Below are positions 8,711-17,810 of a stretch of DNA of 64,000 nucleotides, piece by piece; positions within the stretch are counted from its first letter, which is position 1; each line of letters opens with the position of its first letter. Both the position numbers and the translations under genes were made by a program. Source of the stretch: Bacteroides oleiciplenus YIT 12058 (GTDB lineage: Bacteria > Bacteroidota > Bacteroidia > Bacteroidales > Bacteroidaceae); contig NZ_JH992945.1 of NCBI RefSeq assembly GCF_000315485.1, positions 358,567-422,566 on the forward strand. Direction: 5' to 3'. The notes below the pieces were generated by a model. That model saw nothing but the letters and a program-made list of their open reading frames with translations. It had not been told where the DNA came from and searched no databases.

Positions 8711-9859
8711 ATGGAATATAGAACATTAGGAAATACCGGTTTATCAGTCAGCGCCATTGCACTGGGCTGCGAAGGTTTTATGGGTAAAACAGAAGAACAA
8801 GTATGTTCGGATATGGATTTTGCCATCCGGAAAGGAATCAACTTTATTGATATATATAGCTCTAACCCTGATTTACGGAGCAACATTGGCAAAGCGCTGA
8901 CCAATCGCCGCCAACAATTTATTATCCAGGGACATCTATGCACCACTTGGGAGAACGACCAATATCTGCGGACCCGAGATATAGAGAAGACCGCCGCTTC
9001 CTTCGAAGACCAACTGGTACAGCTTAATACCGATTATCTTGATATCGGTATGATTCACTACGTGGACAGCAAAGAAGATTTCCACGAAATATTCAACGGT
9101 CCAGTCATCCGGCTGGCCCTGCGCCTGAAAGAAGAAGGAAAAATCCGCCACATCGGATTGAGCAGCCACAACCCCACCGTTGCAAGAATGGCTGTGGAAA
9201 GCGGACTGATTGAAGTGCTGATGTTCTCCATCAATCCTTGCTACGACCTGCAACCGCCCACTGAAAATGTAGATGACTTATGGGCCGATGAAAACTATGC
9301 CCATTCCCTGCAGAATATAGATCCGGAACGGGAAAGACTCTACGAGCTGTGCGAAGAGAAGGGGGTAGGAATAGATGTCATGAAAGTCTATGGCGGCGGA
9401 GATTTATTGAGTGAGATCAACTCCCCATTTGGCAAAGCTATGACACCGGTGCAATGCATCGAATATGCACTGACTCGCCCGGCTGTTGCCTCCATCATGG
9501 TGGGGTGCAGAAGTTGCGATGAAATGCAGGCAGCCATCGACTGGTGCACTGCCACCAAAGAGGAAAAAGACTACACCGCTGTAATGACAGGTATGGAAAA
9601 ATTCACCTGGAAGGGGCATTGCATGTATTGTGGACATTGCGCTCCCTGCTCCGTAGGCATCGACATAGCAAGCGTGAACAAGTACTACAACCTGACCATT
9701 GCCCAGAACGAGATACCTGAGACTGTGCGTGAACACTACAAAGTCCTCACACACCACGCCTCAGAGTGCATCCAGTGCGGACAATGCGAAACGAACTGTC
9801 CTTTCGGAGTCGCCATCATCGAACAGATGGAAAAAGCGACTGAGAAATTCGGATATTAA
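8711..9859 (+). CDS. Aldo/keto reductase with C-terminal 4Fe-4S ferredoxin domain
   Basis: 382 residues. An aldo/keto reductase TIM-barrel (1-280) starts MEYRTLGNTGLSVSAIALG and contains INFIDIYSS and IRHIGLSSHNP. The C-terminal domain has cysteine clusters CMYCGHCAPC and CIQCGQCETNCPFGV, suited to two iron-sulfur clusters. This architecture is common in anaerobes and likely couples a redox reaction to ferredoxin. The usual catalytic Tyr region reads IDIYSSN. Substrate unknown. It is convergent with the following MFS gene, their stops overlapping by 4 bp. Confidence 0.85.
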   Translation: MEYRTLGNTGLSVSAIALGCEGFMGKTEEQVCSDMDFAIRKGINFIDIYSSNPDLRSNIGKALTNRRQQFIIQGHLCTTWENDQYLRTRDIEKTAASFEDQLVQLNTDYLDIGMIHYVDSKEDFHEIFNGPVIRLALRLKEEGKIRHIGLSSHNPTVARMAVESGLIEVLMFSINPCYDLQPPTENVDDLWADENYAHSLQNIDPERERLYELCEEKGVGIDVMKVYGGGDLLSEINSPFGKAMTPVQCIEYALTRPAVASIMVGCRSCDEMQAAIDWCTATKEEKDYTAVMTGMEKFTWKGHCMYCGHCAPCSVGIDIASVNKYYNLTIAQNEIPETVREHYKVLTHHASECIQCGQCETNCPFGVAIIEQMEKATEKFGY

Positions 9860-11049
9860 CAGAGCGAACGTTGCTTTACTTTCCACGCATAGAGCAGCAC
9901 CACGATAAACGACAGCAACGGAACTATAAACGAGAAAGACATATTCGTCTGGTCGGCCACATACCCCATCATGAGCGGTCCTACCGCTCCCCCGATGGGG
10001 GACATCATCAGATAGGAAGATGCACGCTTGGTATGGTTGCCCAATCCTCTCAGCGAAAGTGCAAAAATAGTGGGGAACATGATAGCTTCGAAAGCATACC
10101 CCAGAAACAAGGCTACCAGCGACAGGATTCCTAAATCAAGGACTACCAGAGAAGTACTGATCACCGTCCCTACCGCACAGAAGAACAGCACTTTTTCCGC
10201 CCGGATATACCGCATAATCCAGCTACCGGCAAAGCGCCCGCACATGAACAAGCCTAAACCGCCGAATGAAAGCACTACAGAAGCGTCACGGGCATTCATC
10301 CAGCCGTCATCCACTACATAATTAATGAAGAAGCTATTGATAGAAATCTCAGCAATCTCGTAGCAAAACAAACTGATAATACCAAAGATGAACAGCTTGT
10401 GTGACCAGAGTCCACGTGCTCCGCCTGCTCCTACTTCTTCCTCATTTTCTCCATGAACGATTTCCGGCAAACGGATTTTGTAGAAGACCAGTGCAACTCC
10501 CAATACAATGATTCCCATCAGTGTATACGGCAGTGATATATTGCTTTCTCCTCCTTCTGAGAATAGTAATAATCCTCCGATAAGCGGACCGCAAATACAA
10601 CCCAATCCATTGAAAGATTGTGCCAGATTCAACCGGCTGGCAGCTGTTTCGCGATCACCCAGCTCCGTCATGTAAGGATTAGCGGCCGTTTCCAGAAATA
10701 CCAATCCGCAGGCTATAACAAATAGAGAAAACAGAAAAAAGTTGAACGACATCCAGTATTCTCCGGGTATGAAAAGCAAGGAGCCTATGCCATAAAGCAA
10801 CAGGCCGAAAACGACACCTTTCCGATAACCGTACTTATTGATAAACAGTCCGGCTGGAATAGCCATCACGAAATATCCCAAATAAAACATCACCTGTACC
10901 CATGCCGAGTGGGCACGTGTAATAACCAGCACATCTTGAAAGTGTTTGTTCAGCACATCTAATATCGCATGTGCAAATCCCCACAGAAAGAACAGGGACG
11001 TAACCAGAATAAAAGGAATCTTATACTCCTTCTTTACTAAATTTTGCAT
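9856..11049 (-). CDS. MFS sugar transporter, FucP-like (fucose:H+ symporter family)
   Basis: 397 residues with about 12 transmembrane segments. Family signatures: SLFFLWGFAHAILDVLNKHFQ in TM1, LGYFVMAIPAGLFINKYGYRKGV around TM2, and FLETAANPYMTELG in TM4, all typical of FucP/GluP-type sugar symporters. Located in the inner membrane. Substrate could be fucose, glucose or another hexose; no sugar kinase or isomerase lies beside it to decide. Its own promoter lies at 11094-11126. Confidence 0.85.
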   Translation of the reverse strand: MQNLVKKEYKIPFILVTSLFFLWGFAHAILDVLNKHFQDVLVITRAHSAWVQVMFYLGYFVMAIPAGLFINKYGYRKGVVFGLLLYGIGSLLFIPGEYWMSFNFFLFSLFVIACGLVFLETAANPYMTELGDRETAASRLNLAQSFNGLGCICGPLIGGLLLFSEGGESNISLPYTLMGIIVLGVALVFYKIRLPEIVHGENEEEVGAGGARGLWSHKLFIFGIISLFCYEIAEISINSFFINYVVDDGWMNARDASVVLSFGGLGLFMCGRFAGSWIMRYIRAEKVLFFCAVGTVISTSLVVLDLGILSLVALFLGYAFEAIMFPTIFALSLRGLGNHTKRASSYLMMSPIGGAVGPLMMGYVADQTNMSFSFIVPLLSFIVVLLYAWKVKQRSLC

Positions 11050-11093
11050 ACAGAACTCTTTTTTTTAAAAACCACTCAAGGTTTTTCAGCGTG

Positions 11094-11126
11094 CAAAGAT
11101 AGCCAAGAAGTTTCATAGTACGGCAA
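11094..11126 (-). promoter_or_regulatory. Promoter of the FucP-like gene
   Basis: On the minus strand TATCTTTG (11101-11094) matches the -7 consensus, with TTG at 11126-11124 and a spacer of 22 bp. It is back to back with the acetyltransferase promoter. Confidence 0.6.
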
Positions 11127-11141
11127 TTTCCCGTAACTTTG
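11111..11141 (+). promoter_or_regulatory. Promoter of the GNAT acetyltransferase
   Basis: TTTC at 11111-11114, a 19-bp spacer, then TAACTTTG at 11134-11141, a perfect -7. Leaves a leader of about 95 nt before the ATG at 11243. Confidence 0.6.
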
Positions 11142-11242
11142 TGCCCGAATTAAATAGTATATATTTTCTGTGCTTCTGCTCTTTTATGCAAACAAATGAA
11201 ACGCAGGAAAAGAAAAAAAATATTATCCCCTAAGAAAAAAAC

Positions 11243-11794
11243 ATGAAAACATCCCCCAAACAATACATTGAAACCCCACGACTGATTCTACGTGGTTGGA
11301 AAGAAGAAGATATTCCCACCTTTGCCCGATTGAACAAGGATGATAAAGCAATGGAATTCTTTCTCAATAAGCTTTCCTATCAGGAAACTCTCGATTTCTA
11401 CAATCGTATTCAGAAAGAATTCTCTACCAACGGATACGGACTATATGCAGTGGAAAAGAAAGAAGACCATATGTTTATAGGCTATGTAGGATTACACAAC
11501 ATTACGTTTGATGTAGACTTTGCCCCTGCCGTAGAGATAGGCTGGCGTCTGCTCCCCGAAGTCTGGAATCAAGGATATGCCACCGAAGCAGCTTCAGCCT
11601 GTCTGGAATATGCAAAGACGACATTGGGACTGAAGGAATTATATTCCTTTACCTCACTTCCCAACAAGCGTTCGGAGCGTGTGATGCAAAAGATAGGTAT
11701 GGTAAAAAATAAGGAATTCAATCACCCATTAGTCAGTCCCGGTCATCCTTTACGCAGACATGTACTATATAAAATATCCTTGGCAAATATCTAG
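11243..11794 (+). CDS. GNAT family N-acetyltransferase (RimJ/RimL-like)
   Basis: 183 residues. N-terminal IETPRLILRGWKEEDI is the classic RimJ/RimL opening. The acetyl-CoA region is VEIGWRLLPEVWNQGYATEAASACL, with the variant Q/GxGxA-type loop WNQGYA, followed by TSLPNKRSERVMQKIGM. Predicted to transfer acetyl from acetyl-CoA to a protein N-terminus or small amine in the cytoplasm. Monocistronic by context. Confidence 0.85.
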   Translation: MKTSPKQYIETPRLILRGWKEEDIPTFARLNKDDKAMEFFLNKLSYQETLDFYNRIQKEFSTNGYGLYAVEKKEDHMFIGYVGLHNITFDVDFAPAVEIGWRLLPEVWNQGYATEAASACLEYAKTTLGLKELYSFTSLPNKRSERVMQKIGMVKNKEFNHPLVSPGHPLRRHVLYKISLANI

Positions 11795-11835
11795 TCAATA
11801 TACTGCCCATGAGTACCTGTAAGGCACATAAAAAA

Positions 11836-11913
11836 GGGCTACACCCTTTATCCCGGATAGCTACACCCTTTACCCCAAAAGGTGTAGCCATCCTGGGAAA
11901 AGGGTGTAGCCTT
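11836..11913. repeat. Large two-tier inverted repeat
   Basis: Two arms of about 36 nt, each itself containing two copies of the word GCTACACC(C/T)TTT, pair around a short AC-rich loop near 11871-11878. The result is a long imperfect hairpin. A T-run follows the arm on the minus strand. It may act as a terminator or be a mobile intergenic repeat; it lies in the 378-bp gap after the acetyltransferase gene. Confidence 0.7.
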
Positions 11914-12022
11914 GAAAAAGAAAAGGTTTTTATCTTTAAGGAAAAGCGCAATATACCACAGGAAGCCCTAATGCAAATAAAAAACAATTATCGCTTTTTT
12001 ATTAATAAATCATGAATTAAAA

Positions 12023-12053
12023 GTTGCCGTATCCAACTATTGTATTACCTTTG
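12023..12053 (+). promoter_or_regulatory. Consensus promoter for the RRM protein, with long leader
   Basis: GTTG at 12023-12026, 19 bp, then TACCTTTG at 12046-12053, an exact consensus. Transcription would start near 12060, leaving a leader of about 112 nt before the ATG at 12173, rich in pyrimidines and possibly regulatory. Confidence 0.75.
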
Positions 12054-12172
12054 TCGCAGTTTGAGTTACGAATCGTTATCGTATAGTTCTTCTTTTTATC
12101 CTTTATTAAGCAGACCTCTCCTTTAATTATCCCCTCACTCTTACACTAATATTTATTTAATTAAAATTTCAA

Positions 12173-12457
12173 ATGAACATTTACATTTCAGGTTTAAGCT
12201 TTGGCACAAATGATGCCGACTTGAACGAATTATTCTCAGCGTATGGAGAGACTTCTTCAGCTAAAGTTATCATGGATAGAGAAACCGGAAGATCCAGAGG
12301 ATTCGGTTTTGTAGAAATGACAAACGATGCAGAAGGACAAAAGGCAATTGACGAACTTAACGGCGCAGAATATGACCAGAAAACTATTTCGGTAACCGTT
12401 GCACGTCCTCGTGAAGAAAGACCCCGTAACAACGGCTATAATTCCAGACGTTATTAA
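12173..12457 (+). CDS. RNA-binding protein with a single RRM domain
   Basis: 94 residues. An RRM fold with RNP2 IYISGLSF near the N-terminus and RNP1 RGFGFVEM at about residues 42-49, then a short basic tail of Arg/Asn/Gly (PRNNGYNSRRY). Such small RRM proteins are abundant in Bacteroidetes and act as single-stranded RNA-binding regulators. The long leader and its own terminator suggest an independent, perhaps self-regulated or temperature-responsive unit; that part is inference. Confidence 0.9.
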   Translation: MNIYISGLSFGTNDADLNELFSAYGETSSAKVIMDRETGRSRGFGFVEMTNDAEGQKAIDELNGAEYDQKTISVTVARPREERPRNNGYNSRRY

Positions 12458-12472
12458 TGTCTACCCCACAAA

Positions 12473-12511
12473 CAAGAACAGAAGATTGAATTTTCTGTTC
12501 TTGCTTTTTTT
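12473..12511 (+). terminator. Rho-independent terminator of the RRM gene
   Basis: CAAGAACAGAA at 12473-12483 pairs with TTCTGTTCTTG at 12493-12503, followed by a run of T at 12505-12511. Confidence 0.85.
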
Positions 12512-12607
12512 CAACCAAAACAGCAATACAAAGAAAAGAACATCGCTAAACGAATAGAATACCGGAAGTATATTTATCCGCCACAGTCTTGTTACAATAT
12601 CAGTTTT

Positions 12608-13699
12608 ATGAAGCCATTTTTTATTGGAAATATAGAGATAAAAACACCTATCATACAAGGTGGAATGGGAGTCGGAATTTCATTATCCGGCTTGGCATCA
12701 GCCGTAGCCAACGAGGGCGGCATTGGTGTTATTTCATGTGCAGGTTTAGGCTTGCTATACCCTAAAGGCAAAGGAGACTATACCGAAAAATGCATTTGCG
12801 GGCTAAAAGAAGAAATTCACAAAGCCCGCCAAAAAACGAAAGGAATCATCGGAGTGAACATCATGGTGGCCCTTTCCAATTATGCAGAGATGGTCCGTAC
12901 TGCCATAAGCGAAAAAATCGATGTAGTCTTTGCCGGCGCAGGACTTCCTCTCGACTTACCTTTATACCTGACGCCGGAAAGCAAAACGAAGCTGGTACCC
13001 ATCGTATCTTCTTCAAGAGCTGCAAAAATAATATGTGACAAATGGGAGAAGAATTTTGATTATCTGCCTGATGCCATAGTAGTAGAAGGTCCCAAAGCCG
13101 GAGGGCATCTGGGATTCAAGAAAGAACAGTTACAAGATGCCAAATACGCTTTGGAAGCATTGATACCCGAAGTAGTAGCTATCGCAACGAGTTATAAGGA
13201 AAGAAAAGACATTCCCGTAATTGCCGCAGGTGGAATCTCCACAGGTGAAGACATTGCACGGTTCATGCAATTGGGAGCTTCAGCCGTACAGATGGGAAGT
13301 ATTTTTGTAACAACTCAAGAGTGTGATGCTTCGCAAACCTTTAAAGAGGTGTACATCCATTCCAAACCCGAAGACGTACTTATCATCGAAAGTCCCGTAG
13401 GAATGCCCGGACGAGCCATTGACGGAGAATTTATCCGCAATGTAGAGAAAGGACAGGAAAAGCCCAAGTGTTGTTCGTTCCATTGCATCAAAACGTGCGA
13501 CTATCAGAAAAGTCCTTATTGCATCATCAAAGCATTGTATAATGCAGCCAAAGGCAATATGAAAAGAGGGTATGCCTTTGCAGGCAGCAACGCTTTCCTC
13601 TCCGAAAAAATACGCAGTGTGAAAGAGGTGATTACTACATTAAACAATGAATTCATCTTAGCGACCTGCCAACTGGCCCCAGCGAAAATGAAAACTTAA
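12608..13699 (+). CDS. Nitronate monooxygenase family flavoprotein
   Basis: 363 residues, an FMN-binding TIM barrel of the 2-nitropropane dioxygenase/FabK-like superfamily. Visible: N-terminal PIIQGGMGVGISLSGLASAV, substrate/flavin loop VVEGPKAGGHLG, phosphate-binding VIAAGGISTGEDIARFMQLGASAVQMGS. Near the C-terminus the motif KPKCCSFHCIKTCDYQ has four cysteines, plus one more in SPYC, which could bind a metal or cluster; that is an uncommon extra. It probably oxidises nitronates or reduces an enoyl-type substrate. A 69-residue gene follows after 14 bp. Confidence 0.8.
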   Translation: MKPFFIGNIEIKTPIIQGGMGVGISLSGLASAVANEGGIGVISCAGLGLLYPKGKGDYTEKCICGLKEEIHKARQKTKGIIGVNIMVALSNYAEMVRTAISEKIDVVFAGAGLPLDLPLYLTPESKTKLVPIVSSSRAAKIICDKWEKNFDYLPDAIVVEGPKAGGHLGFKKEQLQDAKYALEALIPEVVAIATSYKERKDIPVIAAGGISTGEDIARFMQLGASAVQMGSIFVTTQECDASQTFKEVYIHSKPEDVLIIESPVGMPGRAIDGEFIRNVEKGQEKPKCCSFHCIKTCDYQKSPYCIIKALYNAAKGNMKRGYAFAGSNAFLSEKIRSVKEVITTLNNEFILATCQLAPAKMKT

Positions 13700-13713
13700 A
13701 AAAACAATTCGAT

Positions 13714-13923
13714 ATGATGAAAAAGAGTATTATCCGACCAGAGACAGGGTCTTCCAATCAATTAACAGAGAATGCTATCAAAGAGCACAAGAAAAAAGTG
13801 GGAGAAGTAATCCTTGTGGCAATCACTCCGCGGACAACGATTGAGCTTCCGGCTCATCTATCTCAGGCTGAAATAGCCGAACGTGTAGAGCTTTATAAGA
13901 AGCTACACAGTTCGAAAATATAG
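13714..13923 (+). CDS. Small protein of unknown function
   Basis: 69 residues, MMKKSIIRPETGSSN..., without signal peptide. The C-terminal half is helical and charged (SQAEIAERVELYKKLHSSK). I do not recognise the family. It lies 14 bp after the nitronate monooxygenase and before a clear terminator, so it is most likely the second gene of that transcript. Confidence 0.6.
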   Translation: MMKKSIIRPETGSSNQLTENAIKEHKKKVGEVILVAITPRTTIELPAHLSQAEIAERVELYKKLHSSKI

Positions 13924-13956
13924 TTTCAGTTTATTTTCATCAATTGACTATAACAG

Positions 13957-13991
13957 AAAATCCCTGAAGTTTAACACCTCAGGGATTTTTT
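13957..13991. terminator. Bidirectional terminator between convergent genes
   Basis: AAAATCCCTGA at 13957-13967 pairs with TCAGGGATTTTT ending near 13991. A-run and T-run flank the stem, so it can serve both the plus-strand unit and the minus-strand VIT1 gene. Confidence 0.8.
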
Positions 13992-14017
13992 TATAATCAC
14001 ACGACGAGAACCTTTCT

Positions 14018-14896
14018 TTAAGCTTCTATCCCCGTCACTGTCTTCAACAAATAGCCTATCAGAAAACTTATCCCGGCTACAGAAAAACTCAGTATTGCCA
14101 TTTCCGAAAAGCGGCGTTTGAAGCTCTCGTTCCGGGCTATGGCATAATAATAATTGAAGAAAGCAATGATGAGCAATGCCATTAGAAGCATAATGCATAA
14201 CGCCATGACAGGGCTCGACAAAAGAATGAACGGCCCCACCAAAGCTACCACAGTAATGATATAAGCAATACCTGTATAAATAGCCGCCTTGACCGGACGT
14301 TTGTTTCGTGTCTTTTCCGATTTTGTAGAAAGATACTCAGACGAGGCCATAGAAAGTGCCGCTGCAATCCCCGTAATACTTCCGGTTAAAGCAATCAGTT
14401 TCGTATCATTCAATGCCAGCGTAAAACCTGCCAATGCTCCGGTAAATTCCACTAATGCGTCATTCAAACCAAGCACTACCGACCCCATATATTCCAACCG
14501 CTCCTCGCTAATCATTCCTATGAGTTTTTCTTCATGATGCTGTTCGTCTTGCGCCATCTCAGCAAAATGTTCCATATCGGGATAGCGAGAATAGACACTC
14601 GTTGTTTCTTTCTCTCCCAACTCCAACCGCCGGACAGCGAATGTAATGCCTAACAGGCGTACCAGCCATACATAAAAAAGGATTTCCCAACGATTGGGAG
14701 TAACCTCCCGATGGGTGTAACTGCGCAACGTAGCATAATGCCTGCTTTCATCTTCTGAAATACGTTGCAGGATTTTCCGGTTTTCCGGATCTTTTTCAAT
14801 AGTTGCCAGCTTCTTATATATGATGCACGATGTGATTTCTTCCCGCTGAAAGCCAATTATCTTCTTCAACAACTCCTGCTCTGTTTCCTGTCTCAT
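14018..14896 (-). CDS. Ferritin-like / VIT1-CCC1 fusion metal transporter
   Basis: 292 residues. Residues 1-130 form a rubrerythrin-like domain with metal-binding Glu and His (EEITSCIIYKKL, ISEDESRHYATL, MAQDEQHHEEKLIG). Residues 135-290 form a VIT1/CCC1 membrane domain with GLNDALVEFTGALAGF and ASSEYLSTKSEK plus hydrophobic segments to the end. Such fusions move iron or manganese across the inner membrane using the ferritin-like domain as metal sensor or loader. Likely exports excess Fe/Mn. A consensus promoter lies at 14919-14950. Confidence 0.85.
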   Translation of the reverse strand: MRQETEQELLKKIIGFQREEITSCIIYKKLATIEKDPENRKILQRISEDESRHYATLRSYTHREVTPNRWEILFYVWLVRLLGITFAVRRLELGEKETTSVYSRYPDMEHFAEMAQDEQHHEEKLIGMISEERLEYMGSVVLGLNDALVEFTGALAGFTLALNDTKLIALTGSITGIAAALSMASSEYLSTKSEKTRNKRPVKAAIYTGIAYIITVVALVGPFILLSSPVMALCIMLLMALLIIAFFNYYYAIARNESFKRRFSEMAILSFSVAGISFLIGYLLKTVTGIEA

Positions 14897-14918
14897 TTTT
14901 CTATAAATTAAGTAAACG

Positions 14919-14950
14919 CAAAATTATGCATAATCGATGTTATACAACAA
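14919..14950 (-). promoter_or_regulatory. Promoter of the VIT1-like gene
   Basis: On the minus strand TAATTTTG (14926-14919) is a perfect -7 element, with TTG triplets at 14950-14948 and 14947-14945 at spacers of 21 and 18 bp. Confidence 0.6.
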
Positions 14951-15027
14951 TCAAACCCATAATTATTTTCATGAAGACATCAGTTTTTTCTCGAAAAGAA
15001 TCAGAAGACAATAAAGATACGGTTGTT

Positions 15028-15963
15028 TTAAAATAAGGAAAGCTGATCAGTGCGAAGACTCTTCATTTCCCGCTCCACAAGCACGGCCTCATCTCCAACT
15101 TCGCCGATCAGCATGGGAGAATTCTTGTCGTGCCTACTACGATTAAACTTCGCCGTATTATAATTACCTTTAATCGCATAACAGTAAATGCACCCGTTAA
15201 GGCAGCTTTCATAAGTACCGATATCGATGCTTTCCACACAACGGCAGATGTCCCGTTGGTTCTTGTCTTTACGGGAAAGAATAGGATAGCCTGTGATTCT
15301 TTCAATCAAGCGATTGTCAACACACAGGCCACTTGGAATGCCTATATGAGATAAGTCTATTCTGGTAGTGCAAGTATCCAGTTCCATCGACAACTCATCC
15401 GCCGTTTTCCTGAAAGCAACCGCCATCGCCTCAATATCCTCTTTTGCTAATGGCTCTATATTGAATTCACGAAGAGAGGCACGCACATGCGGATAATGGT
15501 CAATAAAACCTAACATACATTTCTCCGTATATCCTTGCAGGGCAACTGCCATTTCAGCAAACTTATCCTGATGAAAAGCTACTGTATAATATTCGTTCGT
15601 AAGAATCGGATCATACCGCCACACCACTTTTTCTTTTCCTATCCTATCGGCAAGACGCTTAAAAGTATCAATACGCTTGTCAAGTGACGGTAATTTACTT
15701 TCCAATTCCGTCCCGTAGGGATTTAGTGTAAACTGAAAATAATATTTATAGTCAGCCAACCTATCCAGTTTCTCAATCATCGGGGCCGGATTCTTTGTCC
15801 AAAACACCACACAATCAATGACAGCAGGATCTAAACTGACCCTGCTTATCATATTTGGATTATACGGATTCGGAACAAGGACATATCCTTCATTTATCCG
15901 GTTGAAAAACCATTCCGAATAAAAAGCAGGTATATCCGTCCTGCGGCTGGCACTGATTATCAT
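15028..15963 (-). CDS. DUF1848 family protein with Cys-rich C-terminus
   Basis: 311 residues starting MIISASRRTDIPAFYSEWF, the signature opening of DUF1848. WTKNPAPM, YYFQFTLNPYG and VVWRYDPILTNEYYT follow; the C-terminal CRCVESIDIGTYESCLNGCIYCYA contains six cysteines suited to an iron-sulfur cluster. The family resembles radical-SAM/spore-photolyase-like barrels but its reaction is not established. It starts 9 bp after the stop of the small gene on its 5' side and is transcribed with it. Confidence 0.75.
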   Translation of the reverse strand: MIISASRRTDIPAFYSEWFFNRINEGYVLVPNPYNPNMISRVSLDPAVIDCVVFWTKNPAPMIEKLDRLADYKYYFQFTLNPYGTELESKLPSLDKRIDTFKRLADRIGKEKVVWRYDPILTNEYYTVAFHQDKFAEMAVALQGYTEKCMLGFIDHYPHVRASLREFNIEPLAKEDIEAMAVAFRKTADELSMELDTCTTRIDLSHIGIPSGLCVDNRLIERITGYPILSRKDKNQRDICRCVESIDIGTYESCLNGCIYCYAIKGNYNTAKFNRSRHDKNSPMLIGEVGDEAVLVEREMKSLRTDQLSLF

Positions 15964-15972
15964 ACCGGCATC

Positions 15973-16494
15973 CTATTCTTTTTCAGACAACGGAGCCACA
16001 TAATCTTCTTTAATGAACTCATCATATACCCTTTTGGGATGATCGAACGGAGCTACCCCAGTACGATTTTCATTAAAATTCTCACGCCGGAATTTTTTCA
16101 GTTTCAGATTATCTTCAGCATACTCCCTAAGTTTTCTCTTCTCTTGTCCATACAAGGAACTGGATAACACTTCAGACTCCAATAAACCTTCCTTAGGAGT
16201 GATAGATGGTAACAGATTCTGTTCCAGCAGTCCACGATAAGCCCCATTATATTCGCACCAGACATTACTACCCAGAACAAACAAGCGATAGGTGTAATTA
16301 GACCATGCTGTCTTGATAGTAATTTCACGAGCATAAATTTCTACTGTCGCTTCCGAGGCATAACTCGGATCGCGAATGACAACCAACTTCCGACCTGAAA
16401 TATCTTCTTTTACCAAAGTAGACCATCTTTCACTGTGCAAGATTTCTTCAATAATTTCAGGCAGTTTTTCTTTGATTTCAAAATGTATTCTCAT
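15973..16494 (-). CDS. Conserved hypothetical protein upstream of DUF1848 gene
   Basis: 173 residues, MRIHFEIKEKLPEIIEEILHSE..., without signal peptide or membrane segment. The N-terminal half looks like a mixed alpha/beta domain (WSTLVKEDISGRKLVVIRDPSY, ATVEIYAREITIKTAWSNYTYRLF) and the C-terminal third is charged and probably helical. I do not recognise the family. Operon partner of the DUF1848 gene (9-bp gap). No clear TAnnTTTG promoter; the best match is TATCTTTA near 16551. Confidence 0.6.
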   Translation of the reverse strand: MRIHFEIKEKLPEIIEEILHSERWSTLVKEDISGRKLVVIRDPSYASEATVEIYAREITIKTAWSNYTYRLFVLGSNVWCEYNGAYRGLLEQNLLPSITPKEGLLESEVLSSSLYGQEKRKLREYAEDNLKLKKFRRENFNENRTGVAPFDHPKRVYDEFIKEDYVAPLSEKE

Positions 16495-16597
16495 ATTCTT
16501 TGCCTGTGGGTCAGGACTTTTTTATTACCCTCAATTTGATATATGCCCCTAAAGATAACGAAAATTCATTTGAAAAACAATAAGTGCCGCGAAAATA

Positions 16598-17782
16598 TTA
16601 TCCATTTGCCATCTGATAGATATTTTCCATATCTTCACGATACAATATCTTCAAATTTCCTGTCGTTCCCTTTCCGCCGGAACTGCACTTATCCGCCATC
16701 ACTCTGATTTCGTCATCAGTGGCCTGTCGTCCTATCAGCTGACAGATGCTGACAGGCATCCCGATAGCACGATAGAAATTCTCCATGGCTTCAATACCCG
16801 CCAAAGCTGTATGTTCAGCCGATTTAAAATCATTCGTCACTCCCATCACATTTACGGCAAACTGTGCAAAGCGTGTCACATTTTCTTTATAAACATATCG
16901 CGCCCAACTCCCCCAAAGAGCAGCCAGACCCGCACCATGAGCCACATCGAAGAGTGCGCTTAATTCATGTTCAAGTTGATGTGTAGCCCAGTCTCCGGTG
17001 GTTCCGCATCCCGTCAGGTCATTGTGTGCCAAACTGCCGGCCCACATAATTTGTGCACGGTGAGCGTAATTTTCCGGGGCTTTCAGCACTTCAAAAGCAT
17101 TGTCCTTCACGGTGCGAAGAATACCTTCGGCCACAGCATCCGTCACGGTCATGTCATCATCATGAGAGAAATAACGCTCCATCGTGTGCATCATGATATC
17201 CGTCACGCCGCATGCCGTCTGATAGTTGGGCAATGTAAAAGTGCGTTCCGGATTCATTACCGCAAATTTGCAACGGCATAAATCATTGGAATACCCTTTC
17301 TTCAAGTCACCGTTTTCGTTAGTGATTACAGTGCTGTTACTCATTTCACTGCCTGCCGCCGGAATCGTCAGTACGGCAGCCACCGGAAGACAAGCTTCCG
17401 CCCTCGCCTCGCCCATATAGAAGTCCCAGACATCACCCTCATAAGGCACACCGAAGGCTATTGCTTTCGCAGAATCGATGACACTACCGCCACCTACGGC
17501 AAGAATAAAATCAATACTCTCTTTCCGGCACAACTCAATACCTTCATGTACCATCGACAGACGTGGATTAGGTACTACCCCACCAAATTTTATATAAGTG
17601 ATACCTTCCGCTTCCAACACCCGGCAAATTTTGTTGAGTAAACCGGAACGTTCGGCACTCTGTCCACCATAATGTACCAGAACATTCGTTCCACCATATT
17701 GTTTCACCAGTTTCCCTGTTTTCTCTTCCGAAGCTGCTCCAAACACAACTTCCGTGGGAGCATAATAAGTAAAGTCTCTCAT
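16598..17782 (-). CDS. Iron-containing alcohol dehydrogenase (butanol dehydrogenase-like)
   Basis: 394 residues from ATG 17782 (MRDFTYYAPTEVVFG). An NAD(P)-binding half with GGGSVIDSAKAIAF is followed by a metal-binding all-alpha half: Asp in CGVTDIMMHTMER, His in THQLEHELSALFDVAHGAGLA. Type III Fe-ADH of the YqhD/BdhA branch, likely reducing aldehydes with NADPH in the cytoplasm. An in-frame extension to 17824 is rejected because the promoter -7 element lies at 17811-17818, inside it. It stands alone with its own promoter. Confidence 0.85.
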   Translation of the reverse strand: MRDFTYYAPTEVVFGAASEEKTGKLVKQYGGTNVLVHYGGQSAERSGLLNKICRVLEAEGITYIKFGGVVPNPRLSMVHEGIELCRKESIDFILAVGGGSVIDSAKAIAFGVPYEGDVWDFYMGEARAEACLPVAAVLTIPAAGSEMSNSTVITNENGDLKKGYSNDLCRCKFAVMNPERTFTLPNYQTACGVTDIMMHTMERYFSHDDDMTVTDAVAEGILRTVKDNAFEVLKAPENYAHRAQIMWAGSLAHNDLTGCGTTGDWATHQLEHELSALFDVAHGAGLAALWGSWARYVYKENVTRFAQFAVNVMGVTNDFKSAEHTALAGIEAMENFYRAIGMPVSICQLIGRQATDDEIRVMADKCSSGGKGTTGNLKILYREDMENIYQMANG

Positions 17783-17810
17783 TGTTCGATATGATTGCTT
17801 GGTTATTATA

